Positions 46,422-55,007 of a stretch of 64,000 nucleotides of DNA are shown piece by piece (the stretch's first letter is position 1; the number at the start of each line of letters is the position of its first letter). Source of the DNA: Actinophytocola sp963729115 (GTDB taxonomy: Bacteria; Actinomycetota; Actinomycetes; Mycobacteriales; Pseudonocardiaceae); the NCBI GenBank assembly GCA_963729115.1, contig CAVSMR010000023.1, positions 1-64,000 of the forward strand, given 5' to 3'. The notes under the pieces were generated by a model. It was not told the DNA's origin, did no database searches, and saw only the letters and a list, made by a program, of their open reading frames with translations. The position numbers and the translations under genes are program-made.

Positions 46422-49163
46422 GTGCGGAGATCGTTCCGATGGCTGGTCGCCAGCTGCGCGGGAGCCGGTGCCTTCACGCTCGCCTGGTGGTGTTGCGAGG
46501 CTCTGCTCGGACTGTCGCGTGGTGACGCCCTCGGCATCGCCGCGATTCCCAGCAGCCTGATCGCCGCACCCCTGGGCTGGTGGGCCGGCAGAGAGAGGCC
46601 CGGCACGGGGCCGGACGAGAAAACCCCGCTTACCCGCGACTGGCCCTTGGCGGAGTCCGTCGATCCACTGGTTCTGGGCGTGCACAAGGCCCGTCCGGAA
46701 GAAGGCTTCGAGGTCCTTCCGGGGTACATTCCCCGAGACGCCGACACACAGCTTCGAGCTGCGCTGCGCACGGCGGCAGAGCACGGCGGATTCATTCTCC
46801 TCACCGGCGGGTCCGCGGCCGGAAAGTCGCGAACCGCGTTCGCTGCCATTCAAAGCGCGCTCGGCGGCTACCGCGTTGTCTCGCCCATACCCGGCTCGGA
46901 CTTACCGCAACTCTTCGCCGCGCTCGACAACAACTCTGCTGGAAGAATCTTGTGGTTGGACGACCTGGAAGGGCATCTCGGCTCCCATGGCCTCCAGCTC
47001 GACCTGCTCAACCATCTCATGGACCACAAGGTCGTCATCGTCGCAACGATGCGCGACGAGCAGTACGAACGATTTCGGCTACACCGCGCACGCAAGGCCT
47101 CGAACGACGAGGACAACCGGGTACAGCGAGAGATCTACCTCGGCGCGCAGGTGCTGAACCTGGCCACCTGCATCGAGATACCCCGCAAGTGGAGCAAGTC
47201 GGAGATAGAGAGAGCCGGCTCATCTGAGGATCCACGTCTGCACGAGGCCCTGCAACGCCCAGACCTGTACGCAATACCCGAATACGTTGCCGCCGGGCCA
47301 CAGCTTCTTCAAGAGTGGAAGCAGGCAGTCCAGGCCGGCGGTCATCCTCGTGGCGCCGCCCTGGTGGCGGCGGCCATCGACTTGAACCGCGCAGGTCTGG
47401 GTGGGGCCATCCCGGCCACAGCGCTCATTGAACTTCATCACCGCTACCTGGACGAGTACGGGGGAAATCTGTTGCGGCCCGAATCGCTTCCTGAAGCGAT
47501 GACCTGGGCAAGCACGGTTCGATATGGCATTACCAGCCTGCTGCTCCCCGCGGGAAAGGATACCTGGCGCGCCTTTGACTACTTGGTGGACAGCTCCGCG
47601 CGCGATCCCCAACATGTTGCCGTGCCGGCGGAGGTCTGGCGTGCGGCAATCCAGTATGCCCGCACGCCGCGAGAGCTGCACGACGTCGGCGTGAGCGCGA
47701 TCAAGTCACAGCACCTGGAAATCGCGGAAGAAGCACTGCACGCGGCCGCCGACCAGGACGACGTTCAGGCCATGGTGAACCTTGGCGCGCTCCTGGCAAA
47801 TCGAGGAGCAGCCGAAGACGCTGAATTCTGGACGCGCAAAGGAGCCGATGCCGGCTATCCGGCAGGTATCTTCAACCTCGCGGTAATACTTGCCGAGAAG
47901 GGCGCCATTGACGAAGCCAAATCGCTGTACGCCAAGGCCTGTGACGCCGGCAACTCTGACGCAGCTGTCAACCTCGGCAATATCCACTACGACGAGGGCG
48001 ATTCCGAGAAGGCCGTGACGCTTTACCGCAGGGCTGCCACCATGGGAAACCCGGCAGGCCTGTTGAATCTTGGCTACTATTATCGCGATAAAGGAGACCA
48101 CGAACGGTACGAACAGTATATCCGTCAAGCGTGCGATTCCGGCCATCCAATGGCCATGAACGCGCTCGGAGTGCTCCTCATGCGACGGGGGCTCCCACAA
48201 AAGGCTGAACACTGGCTGCGCAAGGCCGCGCGTTCCCACCTCACCATCGCCCAGGTCAACCTAGGACTCTTCCTCGAGGAGAAGGCGAACTACGAGGAAG
48301 CAGAGTCCTGCTATCGGGACGCCGCGGAACGAGGCGATGCTCGCGGGTCCCTCCGGCTGGGGGACCTGTTGTGCACACTTGGACAGTTCGGCGATGGCAA
48401 GGAACGTTGGCGCGAAGCCGCCAGCGCCGGGCTCGACGAGGCCGCCGCCCGACGATTGGTGGAGGTCGACGAGCCGAACGGGCTGAGCTGGATCATCACG
48501 GACGAGAGGACGACCCGAGAGCTTGCTGGGGACAGGATTCACGAGGTATGCCGGAACCTCTGGCCCGTCGACTGTCAGACTTGCGGAAAACCGTTCGAGG
48601 GTCGAACCCCGAGCCTCAACATGCATGACGCGATCACACATGGCTATGCCAGCCTTCATCATGTCACCTGCCTCGCGCCTGCCTGGGTAGAGAATTTTCA
48701 TGTTGCCGTGGACGGGAACCTCAGCTGGGGAACACTTTGCTTTTCCTCCGAAATCGCCTTCGACGGTGCGGTCCAGCAGGTCCCCATCCTCCTGGTCAAC
48801 CCGGGCCTGGAGCAGGTCTACCTGACCACCAGTCCCGACAACTCGTGGCGGGCATCCACCGTCAAACAATTCGACATATTCGACTTCAAGCCATCCAACT
48901 CGGCGTGGGCAACCGCCGCGTACAGAGAAATGCCGGTCACCGCCCGCCTGTCGCGAAGAGAAATCGCCGTCACGGTGTATCCCGGTACCACCTGGACCGG
49001 ACCGATCGACAACGCGGTATATCGACTTGCTCGCCGGCTTGGCGGCACCTACGTGTTCGTTACCACCAGAATTCTGCCAGCGTCGCCCATTGCAGGCGGC
49101 AAGCTGGCAGCCGAACTAGCGGCCGGAAATATCGCCGTCCGCTGGTTTCCGTTCGACGCCTGA
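46422..49163 (+). CDS. Membrane-anchored P-loop NTPase with Sel1/TPR repeats
   Basis: 913 residues, family not recognised as a whole. Visible order: two hydrophobic segments (about 6-28 and 35-55); a P-loop domain with Walker A GGSAAGKS at 129-136 and Walker B ILWLDD at 176-181; helical region to about 420; seven or so Sel1-like repeats at 436-675 (VNLGALLANRGAAEDAEFWT, NLGNIHYDEGDSEKAVTLYR); and a C-terminal domain with CQTC at 718-721 and HHVTC at 746-750, a possible zinc site. Base use is less GC-biased than neighbours, suggesting recent transfer. The layout (NTPase plus superstructure repeats plus membrane anchor) recalls STAND-like sensors of conflict systems, but no partner gene is next to it. 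GTG start with GGGGGA upstream. Confidence 0.75.
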   Translation: MRRSFRWLVASCAGAGAFTLAWWCCEALLGLSRGDALGIAAIPSSLIAAPLGWWAGRERPGTGPDEKTPLTRDWPLAESVDPLVLGVHKARPEEGFEVLPGYIPRDADTQLRAALRTAAEHGGFILLTGGSAAGKSRTAFAAIQSALGGYRVVSPIPGSDLPQLFAALDNNSAGRILWLDDLEGHLGSHGLQLDLLNHLMDHKVVIVATMRDEQYERFRLHRARKASNDEDNRVQREIYLGAQVLNLATCIEIPRKWSKSEIERAGSSEDPRLHEALQRPDLYAIPEYVAAGPQLLQEWKQAVQAGGHPRGAALVAAAIDLNRAGLGGAIPATALIELHHRYLDEYGGNLLRPESLPEAMTWASTVRYGITSLLLPAGKDTWRAFDYLVDSSARDPQHVAVPAEVWRAAIQYARTPRELHDVGVSAIKSQHLEIAEEALHAAADQDDVQAMVNLGALLANRGAAEDAEFWTRKGADAGYPAGIFNLAVILAEKGAIDEAKSLYAKACDAGNSDAAVNLGNIHYDEGDSEKAVTLYRRAATMGNPAGLLNLGYYYRDKGDHERYEQYIRQACDSGHPMAMNALGVLLMRRGLPQKAEHWLRKAARSHLTIAQVNLGLFLEEKANYEEAESCYRDAAERGDARGSLRLGDLLCTLGQFGDGKERWREAASAGLDEAAARRLVEVDEPNGLSWIITDERTTRELAGDRIHEVCRNLWPVDCQTCGKPFEGRTPSLNMHDAITHGYASLHHVTCLAPAWVENFHVAVDGNLSWGTLCFSSEIAFDGAVQQVPILLVNPGLEQVYLTTSPDNSWRASTVKQFDIFDFKPSNSAWATAAYREMPVTARLSRREIAVTVYPGTTWTGPIDNAVYRLARRLGGTYVFVTTRILPASPIAGGKLAAELAAGNIAVRWFPFDA

Positions 49164-49343
49164 GGTCGCCCACTCTGGTGAGCTGACCCAACCTCCGCGG
49201 CTCGATCCGCGTCCTCTCGTGCAACGGCGGCCCGGCTCCGGGCGTCGGACCGTCATCGGCAGCTGATCGGCGAGGGGAGAACTCGGTGCCGCGCATTCGT
49301 CAGCTCTTCGGCAGGCTTCGCCGGCTTCCTCGGCAGGCGACGG

Positions 49344-49976
49344 GTGAAGGTCGGCCTGTGCGTGCTGATCGTGCTCGGGGTGCTGGCCGGCGCCGGCCCG
49401 TACCTGTGGATCCGGTTCGCGACGACGGGGCGGGTCCACCCGGTCGGCGAGGCGCCGGACGCTCCGGTGGCGATCGTGCTGGGTGCCGGGCTGCGGGCGG
49501 ACGGCTCACCCAAGCCCTACCTGCGGATCCGGCTGGAGGACACGCTGCGGCTGTACGAGGACGGCAAGGTCCGCGCGATCCTCGTCTCGGGCGATCACGG
49601 CCAGGTCGACTACGACGAGGTCGCCGCGATGACGTCATGGCTGGTCGAGCACGGCGTGCCCGCCGGCAAGGTGGTCGCCGACCACGCCGGGTTCGACACC
49701 TACGACTCCTGCGTGCGGGCGCACGAGATCTTCGGCGTGCGCGCCGCGCTGGTCGTCACGCAGGAGTTCCACGTGCGGCGCGCCGTCTTCCTGTGCCGGG
49801 CGGCCGGCATCGACGCGGCGGGCGTCGGCTCAGCCGCCCCGGACGACGACACCCGCTACCAGGTGCGGGAGGTGCCCGCGGCCATCAAGGCGACGTTCGA
49901 CGTGGTCGTCGGCGCCGACCCCAAGTACCTCGGCAGGTACGAGACCGGCGTCGACGAGGCGCTGCGGGCTCCGTAG
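49344..49976 (+). CDS. YdcF/SanA-type DUF218 membrane protein
   Basis: 210 residues: one N-terminal transmembrane segment (VGLCVLIVLGVLAGAGPYLW) then the DUF218 fold with VAIVLGAGLRADGSP, ILVSGDHGQVDYDE and VVTQEFHVRRAVFLC. SanA of E. coli affects envelope barrier function in this family. GTG start chosen at 49344 lacks a good ribosome site. A GAGGGGAG sits before a GTG at 49286 in a neighbouring frame whose basic MPRIRQLFGRLRRLPR would suit the membrane segment, so one base may be wrong between them. Confidence 0.85.
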   Translation: MKVGLCVLIVLGVLAGAGPYLWIRFATTGRVHPVGEAPDAPVAIVLGAGLRADGSPKPYLRIRLEDTLRLYEDGKVRAILVSGDHGQVDYDEVAAMTSWLVEHGVPAGKVVADHAGFDTYDSCVRAHEIFGVRAALVVTQEFHVRRAVFLCRAAGIDAAGVGSAAPDDDTRYQVREVPAAIKATFDVVVGADPKYLGRYETGVDEALRAP

Positions 49977-50090
49977 ACCGCGGAGGCGCTGGCCGACGTG
50001 CCATGCCTGCCCGACCTGCCCAGGCTGATCCGGCGCGCGAACGCCGAAACGTTCAAGACCGGTAGGCAACCGTCGGCCAGGATGGTCGGT

Positions 50091-50975
50091 GTGACGGTGA
50101 ACCTCGCCGCGGCTGCCTCGTTCATGGCCGCTCATGCACGCGTCCTCGACCGGCGGCGTTTCGAGTTCCTCCTGGGTGGGACCGACGCCACCGGGGTGCT
50201 CGCCGCCGTCGATGGGTATCGCAATCCCGACGGCGGCTACGGCTGGGGGCTCGAGCCCGACCTGCGCGCGCCCGAGAGCCAGCCCGGCGGTGCGCTGCAG
50301 GCGTTCCAGGCGTTCGAGGACGTCGCGCCGGCCACGACGCCCCATGCGGTGGCATTGTGCGACTGGCTCGCCGGGATCACGCTGCCCGACGGCGGGGTGC
50401 CGTTCGCGCTGCCGGTGCGGGATCCGGCCGCGTGCGCGCCCTTCTGGGCGCAGGCCGATCCGACGGTGTCCGCCCTGCAGAGCACGGCGTTCGTCGCGGC
50501 CGCGGCCTGGCGGGTCGCCGCGTACGACCCGGCCGTCGCGGCGCATCCGTGGCTCGAGACCGTCACCCGCTACTGCTTCGACGCCATCGCCGCGCTCGAG
50601 GACGCGCCGCCCGCGATCGCGCTGTGCTTCGCCGTGCAGTTCCTCGACGCCGTGCACGACGCGCGGCCCGCGGCGGCGGCGCTGCTGGACCGGCTCGCCA
50701 CGTTCATCCCGGACGAGGGCCTCGTGCACGTCGCGGGCGGTGCCGACGACGAGTACCTGCGCCCGCTCGACTTCGCGCCGCACCCGGACCGCCCGGCCCG
50801 CACGCTGTTCGCCCCGGACGTCGTCGCCGCGGACCTCGACCGGCTCGCCGGCGGCCAGCAGGACGACGGCGGCTGGCTGGTCGACTTCGCCGGCTACTCC
50901 CCCGCCGCGGACCTAGAGTGGCGCGGGTACGCGACGATCGGCGCGGTGGCCACGTTGCGCCGCAACGGAAAGTAG
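50091..50975 (+). CDS. Prenyltransferase/squalene-oxidase-repeat (alpha/alpha toroid) protein
   Basis: 294 residues with toroid-type repeats: AAVDGYRNPDGGYGWGLEPD and LAGGQQDDGGWLVDFAGYS (the Gly-Gly-x-Trp type pattern), separated by helix pairs. Such proteins fold like terpenoid cyclases or prenyltransferase beta subunits; there is no DxDD acid motif that would show squalene/hopene cyclase chemistry, so its activity is open. I start at the GTG at 50091 (AGGATGG upstream); ATG at 50082 is equally in frame. Confidence 0.75.
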   Translation: MTVNLAAAASFMAAHARVLDRRRFEFLLGGTDATGVLAAVDGYRNPDGGYGWGLEPDLRAPESQPGGALQAFQAFEDVAPATTPHAVALCDWLAGITLPDGGVPFALPVRDPAACAPFWAQADPTVSALQSTAFVAAAAWRVAAYDPAVAAHPWLETVTRYCFDAIAALEDAPPAIALCFAVQFLDAVHDARPAAAALLDRLATFIPDEGLVHVAGGADDEYLRPLDFAPHPDRPARTLFAPDVVAADLDRLAGGQQDDGGWLVDFAGYSPAADLEWRGYATIGAVATLRRNGK

Positions 50976-50976
50976 C

Positions 50977-51636
50977 TCAGCCGGGCAGCGCCGACTTCGC
51001 GGAGCCGGCAGCGTGCCGGACCTTGCCCGCGGCGGCCGAGGCGGTGCCCTTGACCGAGCCGGCGGCGGCGTTCGCGGTGCCCTTCACCGAGCCGGCGGCC
51101 GCGTTCGCCGTGCCCTTCACCGAGCCGGCAGCCGCGTTCGCGGTGCCCTTGACCGAGCCGGCCAGGTCGGCGGTGCCACCCGCCGCGAGGCGGGCGGCGT
51201 GCTTGGCGCGCCAGGCGACCGACGGCTTGCCGTGCGTGTCACCGGCGGCGATCAACAGCCCGCCGAGCAGGCCGACGTTCGTGAGGAAGTGGAACCGCTG
51301 CCGCGCCCGCTCTTGGCGATCCTCGTGCTCCCAGAACCGGTGGCCGGCGACGGTCTCCGGTACCAGGCTGGCGGCGAGCAGCAGGGACGCGAGGCGCGGG
51401 AACCTGCCCAGCGCCAGCGCGAGCCCAGCGCCGATCTTGACCGCCGCGTCGAGCTTGACCAGTGACTCGGCGTCCGTCGGGATCTCGTCGGGCAGCTTGT
51501 CCTCGAGCTGGCCGACCGTCTTGTCGAGCACCGGCTCGGCGGCCTGGATCCGCGGCTTGGGGTTGCGCAGCGTCTCGATGCCGCCGGAAACGAAGACGGC
51601 CGCCAGCATGGGGCGGGCGATCCGGCGCATGATCAT
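50977..51636 (-). CDS. DoxX-family membrane protein with a C-terminal Ala/Lys repeat tail
   Basis: 219 residues. DoxX-like core: RRIARPMLAAVFVSGGIETL, AAVKIGAGLALALGRFPRLA, HFLTNVGLLGGLLIAAGD, four hydrophobic segments. After residue 165 the 11-residue unit GSVKGTANAAA is repeated four times, forming an amphipathic Lys/Ala tail; its DNA is a 33-bp tandem repeat (51044-51164). Start ATG at 51636 follows GGAGGAGG. Single gene, converging on the toroid gene. Confidence 0.85.
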   Translation of the reverse strand: MIMRRIARPMLAAVFVSGGIETLRNPKPRIQAAEPVLDKTVGQLEDKLPDEIPTDAESLVKLDAAVKIGAGLALALGRFPRLASLLLAASLVPETVAGHRFWEHEDRQERARQRFHFLTNVGLLGGLLIAAGDTHGKPSVAWRAKHAARLAAGGTADLAGSVKGTANAAAGSVKGTANAAAGSVKGTANAAAGSVKGTASAAAGKVRHAAGSAKSALPG

Positions 51637-51716
51637 CGGGTGAACCTCCTCCAGCATGTCTGTCGACGCTGACGTACCCACTCCGGGCGGTTTCACTCCA
51701 CCGGCGGCTCCGGGGT

Positions 51717-52406
51717 CTAACGCCAGATCGACGACTCGACGCCGTCGCTGAAGACCTCCGACAGCGGGGGGATCGAGGAGGCCGTGCCCTCGTGGACGCG
51801 GCGGGCCGTCCAGGCCGCCACCGCGGCGTCGAGGACGTCGTCCACGCTCGCCTTCGCGCCCGGGTCGCCGATGTCGGCGATCTCGATGCCCGCGTCGGTG
51901 AGGAGCCGATGACGCAGCCGGGCCCCGGCCCAGGTGTGCTTGCGGACGTCGAGCGGCGCGCCGTTCAGCGTCGCGAAGCTGACCTCCGGGTGGACCTCCA
52001 CCACGCGGCACGGTGCGCTCGGCAGCCACAGGTCGACCTCGCGCACCTTGGGCAGGATGCCGAACGCCTGGATCGAGATGCCCTCCCCCACCCGCTCCCG
52101 GTTGTGCGCGCTCGCGCTGCCGTGGTCGGTGAACCCGAGGGTGCCGCGCACCGGGGTCAGGAAGACCGACGACGCGAGCTGCCCGACCGCGCGCCGGGCC
52201 TCCACGTCGGCCCGGCGGCGGGAGTTGTCCGGCATGCCGATGGGGATGTCGACGGCGATCACCGCGAGGCGGCCGTCGGCCGACGCGGCCGTGACCAGGT
52301 CGGCGATGGTGCGGGTCTGGTATGCCTCGATGCGGTCGGCCGCCAGCGCGATGCCGACCCACCCCGCCCGGCAGGCATCCACACCGAGGACGCGTTCGGT
52401 GCTCAT
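51717..52406 (-). CDS. DUF429 protein (predicted RNase H-like nuclease)
   Basis: 229 residues. VLGVDACRAGWVGIAL (first Asp), VIAVDIPIGMPD (second), the RRRADVEARRAVG block and VEVHPEVSF are the DUF429 hallmarks, an RNase H-like fold with acidic residues. Biological role unknown. Start ATG at 52406. Confidence 0.88.
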   Translation of the reverse strand: MSTERVLGVDACRAGWVGIALAADRIEAYQTRTIADLVTAASADGRLAVIAVDIPIGMPDNSRRRADVEARRAVGQLASSVFLTPVRGTLGFTDHGSASAHNRERVGEGISIQAFGILPKVREVDLWLPSAPCRVVEVHPEVSFATLNGAPLDVRKHTWAGARLRHRLLTDAGIEIADIGDPGAKASVDDVLDAAVAAWTARRVHEGTASSIPPLSEVFSDGVESSIWR

Positions 52407-52560
52407 GTGCGGGTTATCGCTCGCGGCGGCGGGAACGTGTGGTCCTCATCGGAGCACGGCACCGGTTTCCGAATGCCTGCCACAATCCGTCAATCGTCCA
52501 CATCGAACAGTCGAATGCGGGCGTGCGTGGTTAACATCGGACTGTCGAGAGGAGCATCCG

Positions 52561-52995
52561 GTGACCGACGACCGCCCCGAGGCGCTGCGCAGGCTGGACC
52601 CACTGGTGGGCACGTGGGAGGTGACGGTGGAGGGGGACTTCGCACCCGATCCGGTGCTGGGGACGATGACCTGCGAGTGGCAGGAGGACCGCTTTCTCGT
52701 CCAGCGCACGCGCGCCGACCACGCGGACATGCCGGCGAGCGTCGTGCTCATCGGCGTGGACGACACCACCGGGGCGTGCACGGTGCTCTACACCGACAGC
52801 CGCGGCGTGCACCGGATCTACGAGATGTCGCTGACCGGCGGCGTGTGGCGGCAGCGGCGCGACGCGCCCGGGTTCGCCCAGCGGTTCACCGGCACGTTCG
52901 ACGGCCCGGACACGATCAACGCGAAGTGGGAGATGTGCCGCGACGGCGACACGTGGAACCACGACTTCGACATGACCTTCCGCCGGCAGGACTGA
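52561..52995 (+). CDS. Small beta-barrel protein, DUF1579/lipocalin-like
   Basis: 144 residues starting at GTG 52561 with GAGAGGAG 6 nt before it. LDPLVGTWEVTVEG is the typical opening strand of calycin-type barrels, followed by WQEDRFLVQRTRADH, VLYTDSRGVHRIYEM and AKWEMCRDGDTWNHDF. Ligand-binding or enzyme-like function unknown. Monocistronic. Confidence 0.8.
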   Translation: MTDDRPEALRRLDPLVGTWEVTVEGDFAPDPVLGTMTCEWQEDRFLVQRTRADHADMPASVVLIGVDDTTGACTVLYTDSRGVHRIYEMSLTGGVWRQRRDAPGFAQRFTGTFDGPDTINAKWEMCRDGDTWNHDFDMTFRRQD

Positions 52996-53058
52996 ACTCC
53001 GGCGCCCGCGCCCGCGCTCCCGGCGCCCGCGCGGGGCACCGGGAGCCGGCGTCGCCGA

Positions 53059-53889
53059 TCAGCCCTGCTGCTGCTCGAACCGCTCGGCGGCCGTGGCGCC
53101 GTAGAGCGAGGAACCGGTCTCCAGCAACGTCTTCAGGTCGCTGAGCACCTCGGCCCAGCCGCCGCCCGCACCCTCGACGGTGCCGGCAACCTGCGCGGCG
53201 GTCTCCGGCGCGTCGTGCACGTCGTGGGTGACAGTGAGCGAGCAGACGCCGTTGTCGCGCTCGCGGATCTCGTAGGTGAGCGTGGTCGCGGCCTCCCCGA
53301 GCCAGGTCGGCCGCCAGGTCTGGACGAGCCTGCGCGGCGGGTCGGCCTCGAGCACCTCGCCCTCGACCATGACCTCCGCCCCGCCGGTGGCCTTCATCTC
53401 CTCGCTCGCGTGCGCTTCGAACGCCCCGCCGGGACGCAGGTCGTAGACGACTCTGCCCCCGTAGCCGTACCGTTCCGTCCACTCAGGACGGACGATCGCG
53501 TCCCAGATCGCCTGCGGGGTGGCCTTGATGTAGACGCGGTGGACCTGGACGGTGGTGCCGGTCGCGGTGGTCATGTCGTCCTCCAGGACGTTCTTCAGGT
53601 CGGCAAGGGCCGACGCCTGTGGCTCGGTGTACTTGTCGATCCACCGGTCGTGGATCAGCCGGATCGGCACGACGTTGAGGAAGTGGAGCTTCTCGCGGCC
53701 GGCCCGGCGGGTGGTGACGAGTCCGGCGTCCTCGAGCTGCCGCAGATGCTTCGCGACGCCGAACCGGGTCATCTCCAGCTCCGACTCGAGGTCGGTGAGC
53801 GTCCGGCCGTCCTTGGCGAACAACCGGTCGAGCAGGAAACGCCGAGTCCGATCCGCGAGCGCCTTGAACACGCTGTCGTCGTCGGTCAT
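53059..53889 (-). CDS. ArsR-type HTH fused to an SRPBCC (AHSA1-like) domain
   Basis: 276 residues, a fusion: HTH at about 1-100 (FKALADRTRRFLLDRLF, LTDLESELEMTRFGVAKHLR), then an AHSA1/Bet v1-like fold from about 115 (VHRVYIKATPQAIWDAIVRP, GGRVVYDLRPGGAF). The fusion links DNA binding to a hydrophobic-ligand pocket, so the SRPBCC part may act as the sensor. Usually the two are separate neighbours. ATG at 53889 follows TATTCT with 6 nt between, so the message is likely leaderless; operator at 53903-53918 fits autoregulation. Confidence 0.86.
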   Translation of the reverse strand: MTDDDSVFKALADRTRRFLLDRLFAKDGRTLTDLESELEMTRFGVAKHLRQLEDAGLVTTRRAGREKLHFLNVVPIRLIHDRWIDKYTEPQASALADLKNVLEDDMTTATGTTVQVHRVYIKATPQAIWDAIVRPEWTERYGYGGRVVYDLRPGGAFEAHASEEMKATGGAEVMVEGEVLEADPPRRLVQTWRPTWLGEAATTLTYEIRERDNGVCSLTVTHDVHDAPETAAQVAGTVEGAGGGWAEVLSDLKTLLETGSSLYGATAAERFEQQQG

Positions 53890-53902
53890 GCGAGAAGAAT
53901 AG

Positions 53903-53918
53903 GTGACCATTTAGTCAC
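53903..53918 (-). promoter_or_regulatory. Operator before the ArsR-SRPBCC gene
   Basis: Inverted repeat GTGAC-N6-GTCAC (GTGACTAAATGGTCAC on the minus strand), placed between the likely -35 and -10 of this gene, 14 nt before its start codon. Position suits self-repression. Confidence 0.65.
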
Positions 53919-54029
53919 ATGTCAATGCTCGCGTTTGTCCACAGGGCGCGTGGTTGTCCACAGCGAGCCCGCTGCCACCCAGAACCGTCGGACCTCGCGA
54001 CTATCGTGATTCCAGGGGTCCCCCTGGCC

Positions 54030-54527
54030 GGAGCGGACACGTCTGAGCAGGGGCGTTCGCATTCGCACTCGCTCGGCTGCGGGGCGACGGCGGCGGGTCT
54101 CGGCGGCCGCCGGGGCGGCGGGCGGCGGGCGGCGGGGCGACGGTCTCGACGGGGCAGCGGCGGTATCGGCGGGGCAGCGGTCTCGGCAAGAACGGACACG
54201 TCTGAGCAGGGGCGTTCGCACTCGCCCGGCCGCGGCGCGCCGGCGACGGGTCTCGGGCTGGGCGGCAGTCTCGGCCGGGGCGGCGGTCTCGGCGGGCAGC
54301 GACGGTCTCGGCGCGACGGGTCTCGGCGGGGCGGGGTTGTTCTTCCCGATCGGCAGGCCCGGTCGGCCGTTCGCTGATCTCCACCAGGCCGGGGTCGGCG
54401 ACAGGCGCGTTCCCGATCACCCCAGCAGCCCCGGCGGTGTGGCCACCACCCCCAGAACCAGGGGCCCTGGCCGGAGCGGATACGTCTGAGCAGCAGTGTT
54501 CGCATTCGCACTCGCTCGGCCGCGGTG
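54030..54527. repeat. Three dispersed copies of a ~45-bp repeat in GC-rich non-coding DNA
   Basis: Copies at about 54030-54081, 54191-54235 and 54462-54527 share GCGGACACGTCTGAGCAG and then GTTCGCATTCGCACTCGC. Copies 1 and 3 also share the words CCTGG/CCGGAGCGGA. Between them lie tracts of GTCTCGGCGGG-like words. The 740 bp from 53890 to 54632 hold no supported gene; small open frames arise from composition. It looks like a REP/BIME-type mobile or amplified intergenic element. Confidence 0.75.
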
Positions 54528-54632
54528 CGACGGGGACGGGCTCGGCGGGGCGGCGGCGTGGTTGTTCAGCTGGCAGGGACGGTGGCTGGTTGGATGGCCG
54601 GGTAGAACCGAAGCACCGAGAAGGAGAACCGA

Positions 54633-55007
54633 ATGGCCCTCGAGAAGCCCGTCGTCGACCCCGTTGACGGTCCCCCGCCGGCCGACCTGGTCGTCGAGGA
54701 CATCACCGTGGGCGAGGGCGACGAGGCCCAGCCCGGCCAGCAGGTCAGCGTGCACTACGTCGGCGTCGCGCACTCCTCCGGCGAGGAGTTCGACGCCTCC
54801 TGGAACCGGGGCGCGCCGTTCAGCTTCCCGCTCGGGGGCGGGCGCGTGATCGCCGGCTGGGACCGCGGTGTGGCCGGCATGAAGGTCGGCGGCCGGCGCA
54901 AGCTGGTCATCCCGCCGCACCTCGGCTACGGCGACCGCGGCGCGGGCGGCGCCATCAAGCCCGGCGAGACCCTCGTCTTCGTCGTCGACCTGCTCGGCGT
55001 CCGCTAG
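54633..55007 (+). CDS. FKBP-type peptidyl-prolyl cis-trans isomerase
   Basis: 124 residues, single FKBP domain: GQQVSVHYVGVAHSSGEEFDAS, FPLGGGRVIAGWDRGVAGMK and LVIPPHLGYGDRG, ending LVFVVDLLGVR. The catalytic pocket (Tyr, Phe, Asp, Trp, Tyr) is intact. No signal peptide, so cytosolic. AGAAGGAGA lies before the ATG. It overlaps the convergent hydrolase by 4 nt. Confidence 0.95.
   Translation: MALEKPVVDPVDGPPPADLVVEDITVGEGDEAQPGQQVSVHYVGVAHSSGEEFDASWNRGAPFSFPLGGGRVIAGWDRGVAGMKVGGRRKLVIPPHLGYGDRGAGGAIKPGETLVFVVDLLGVR

Noticed and set aside
51934..52560. N-terminal extension of the DUF1579-like gene
   Set aside because: The upstream part is antisense to the DUF429 gene and lacks family similarity; a strong ribosome site marks GTG 52561.
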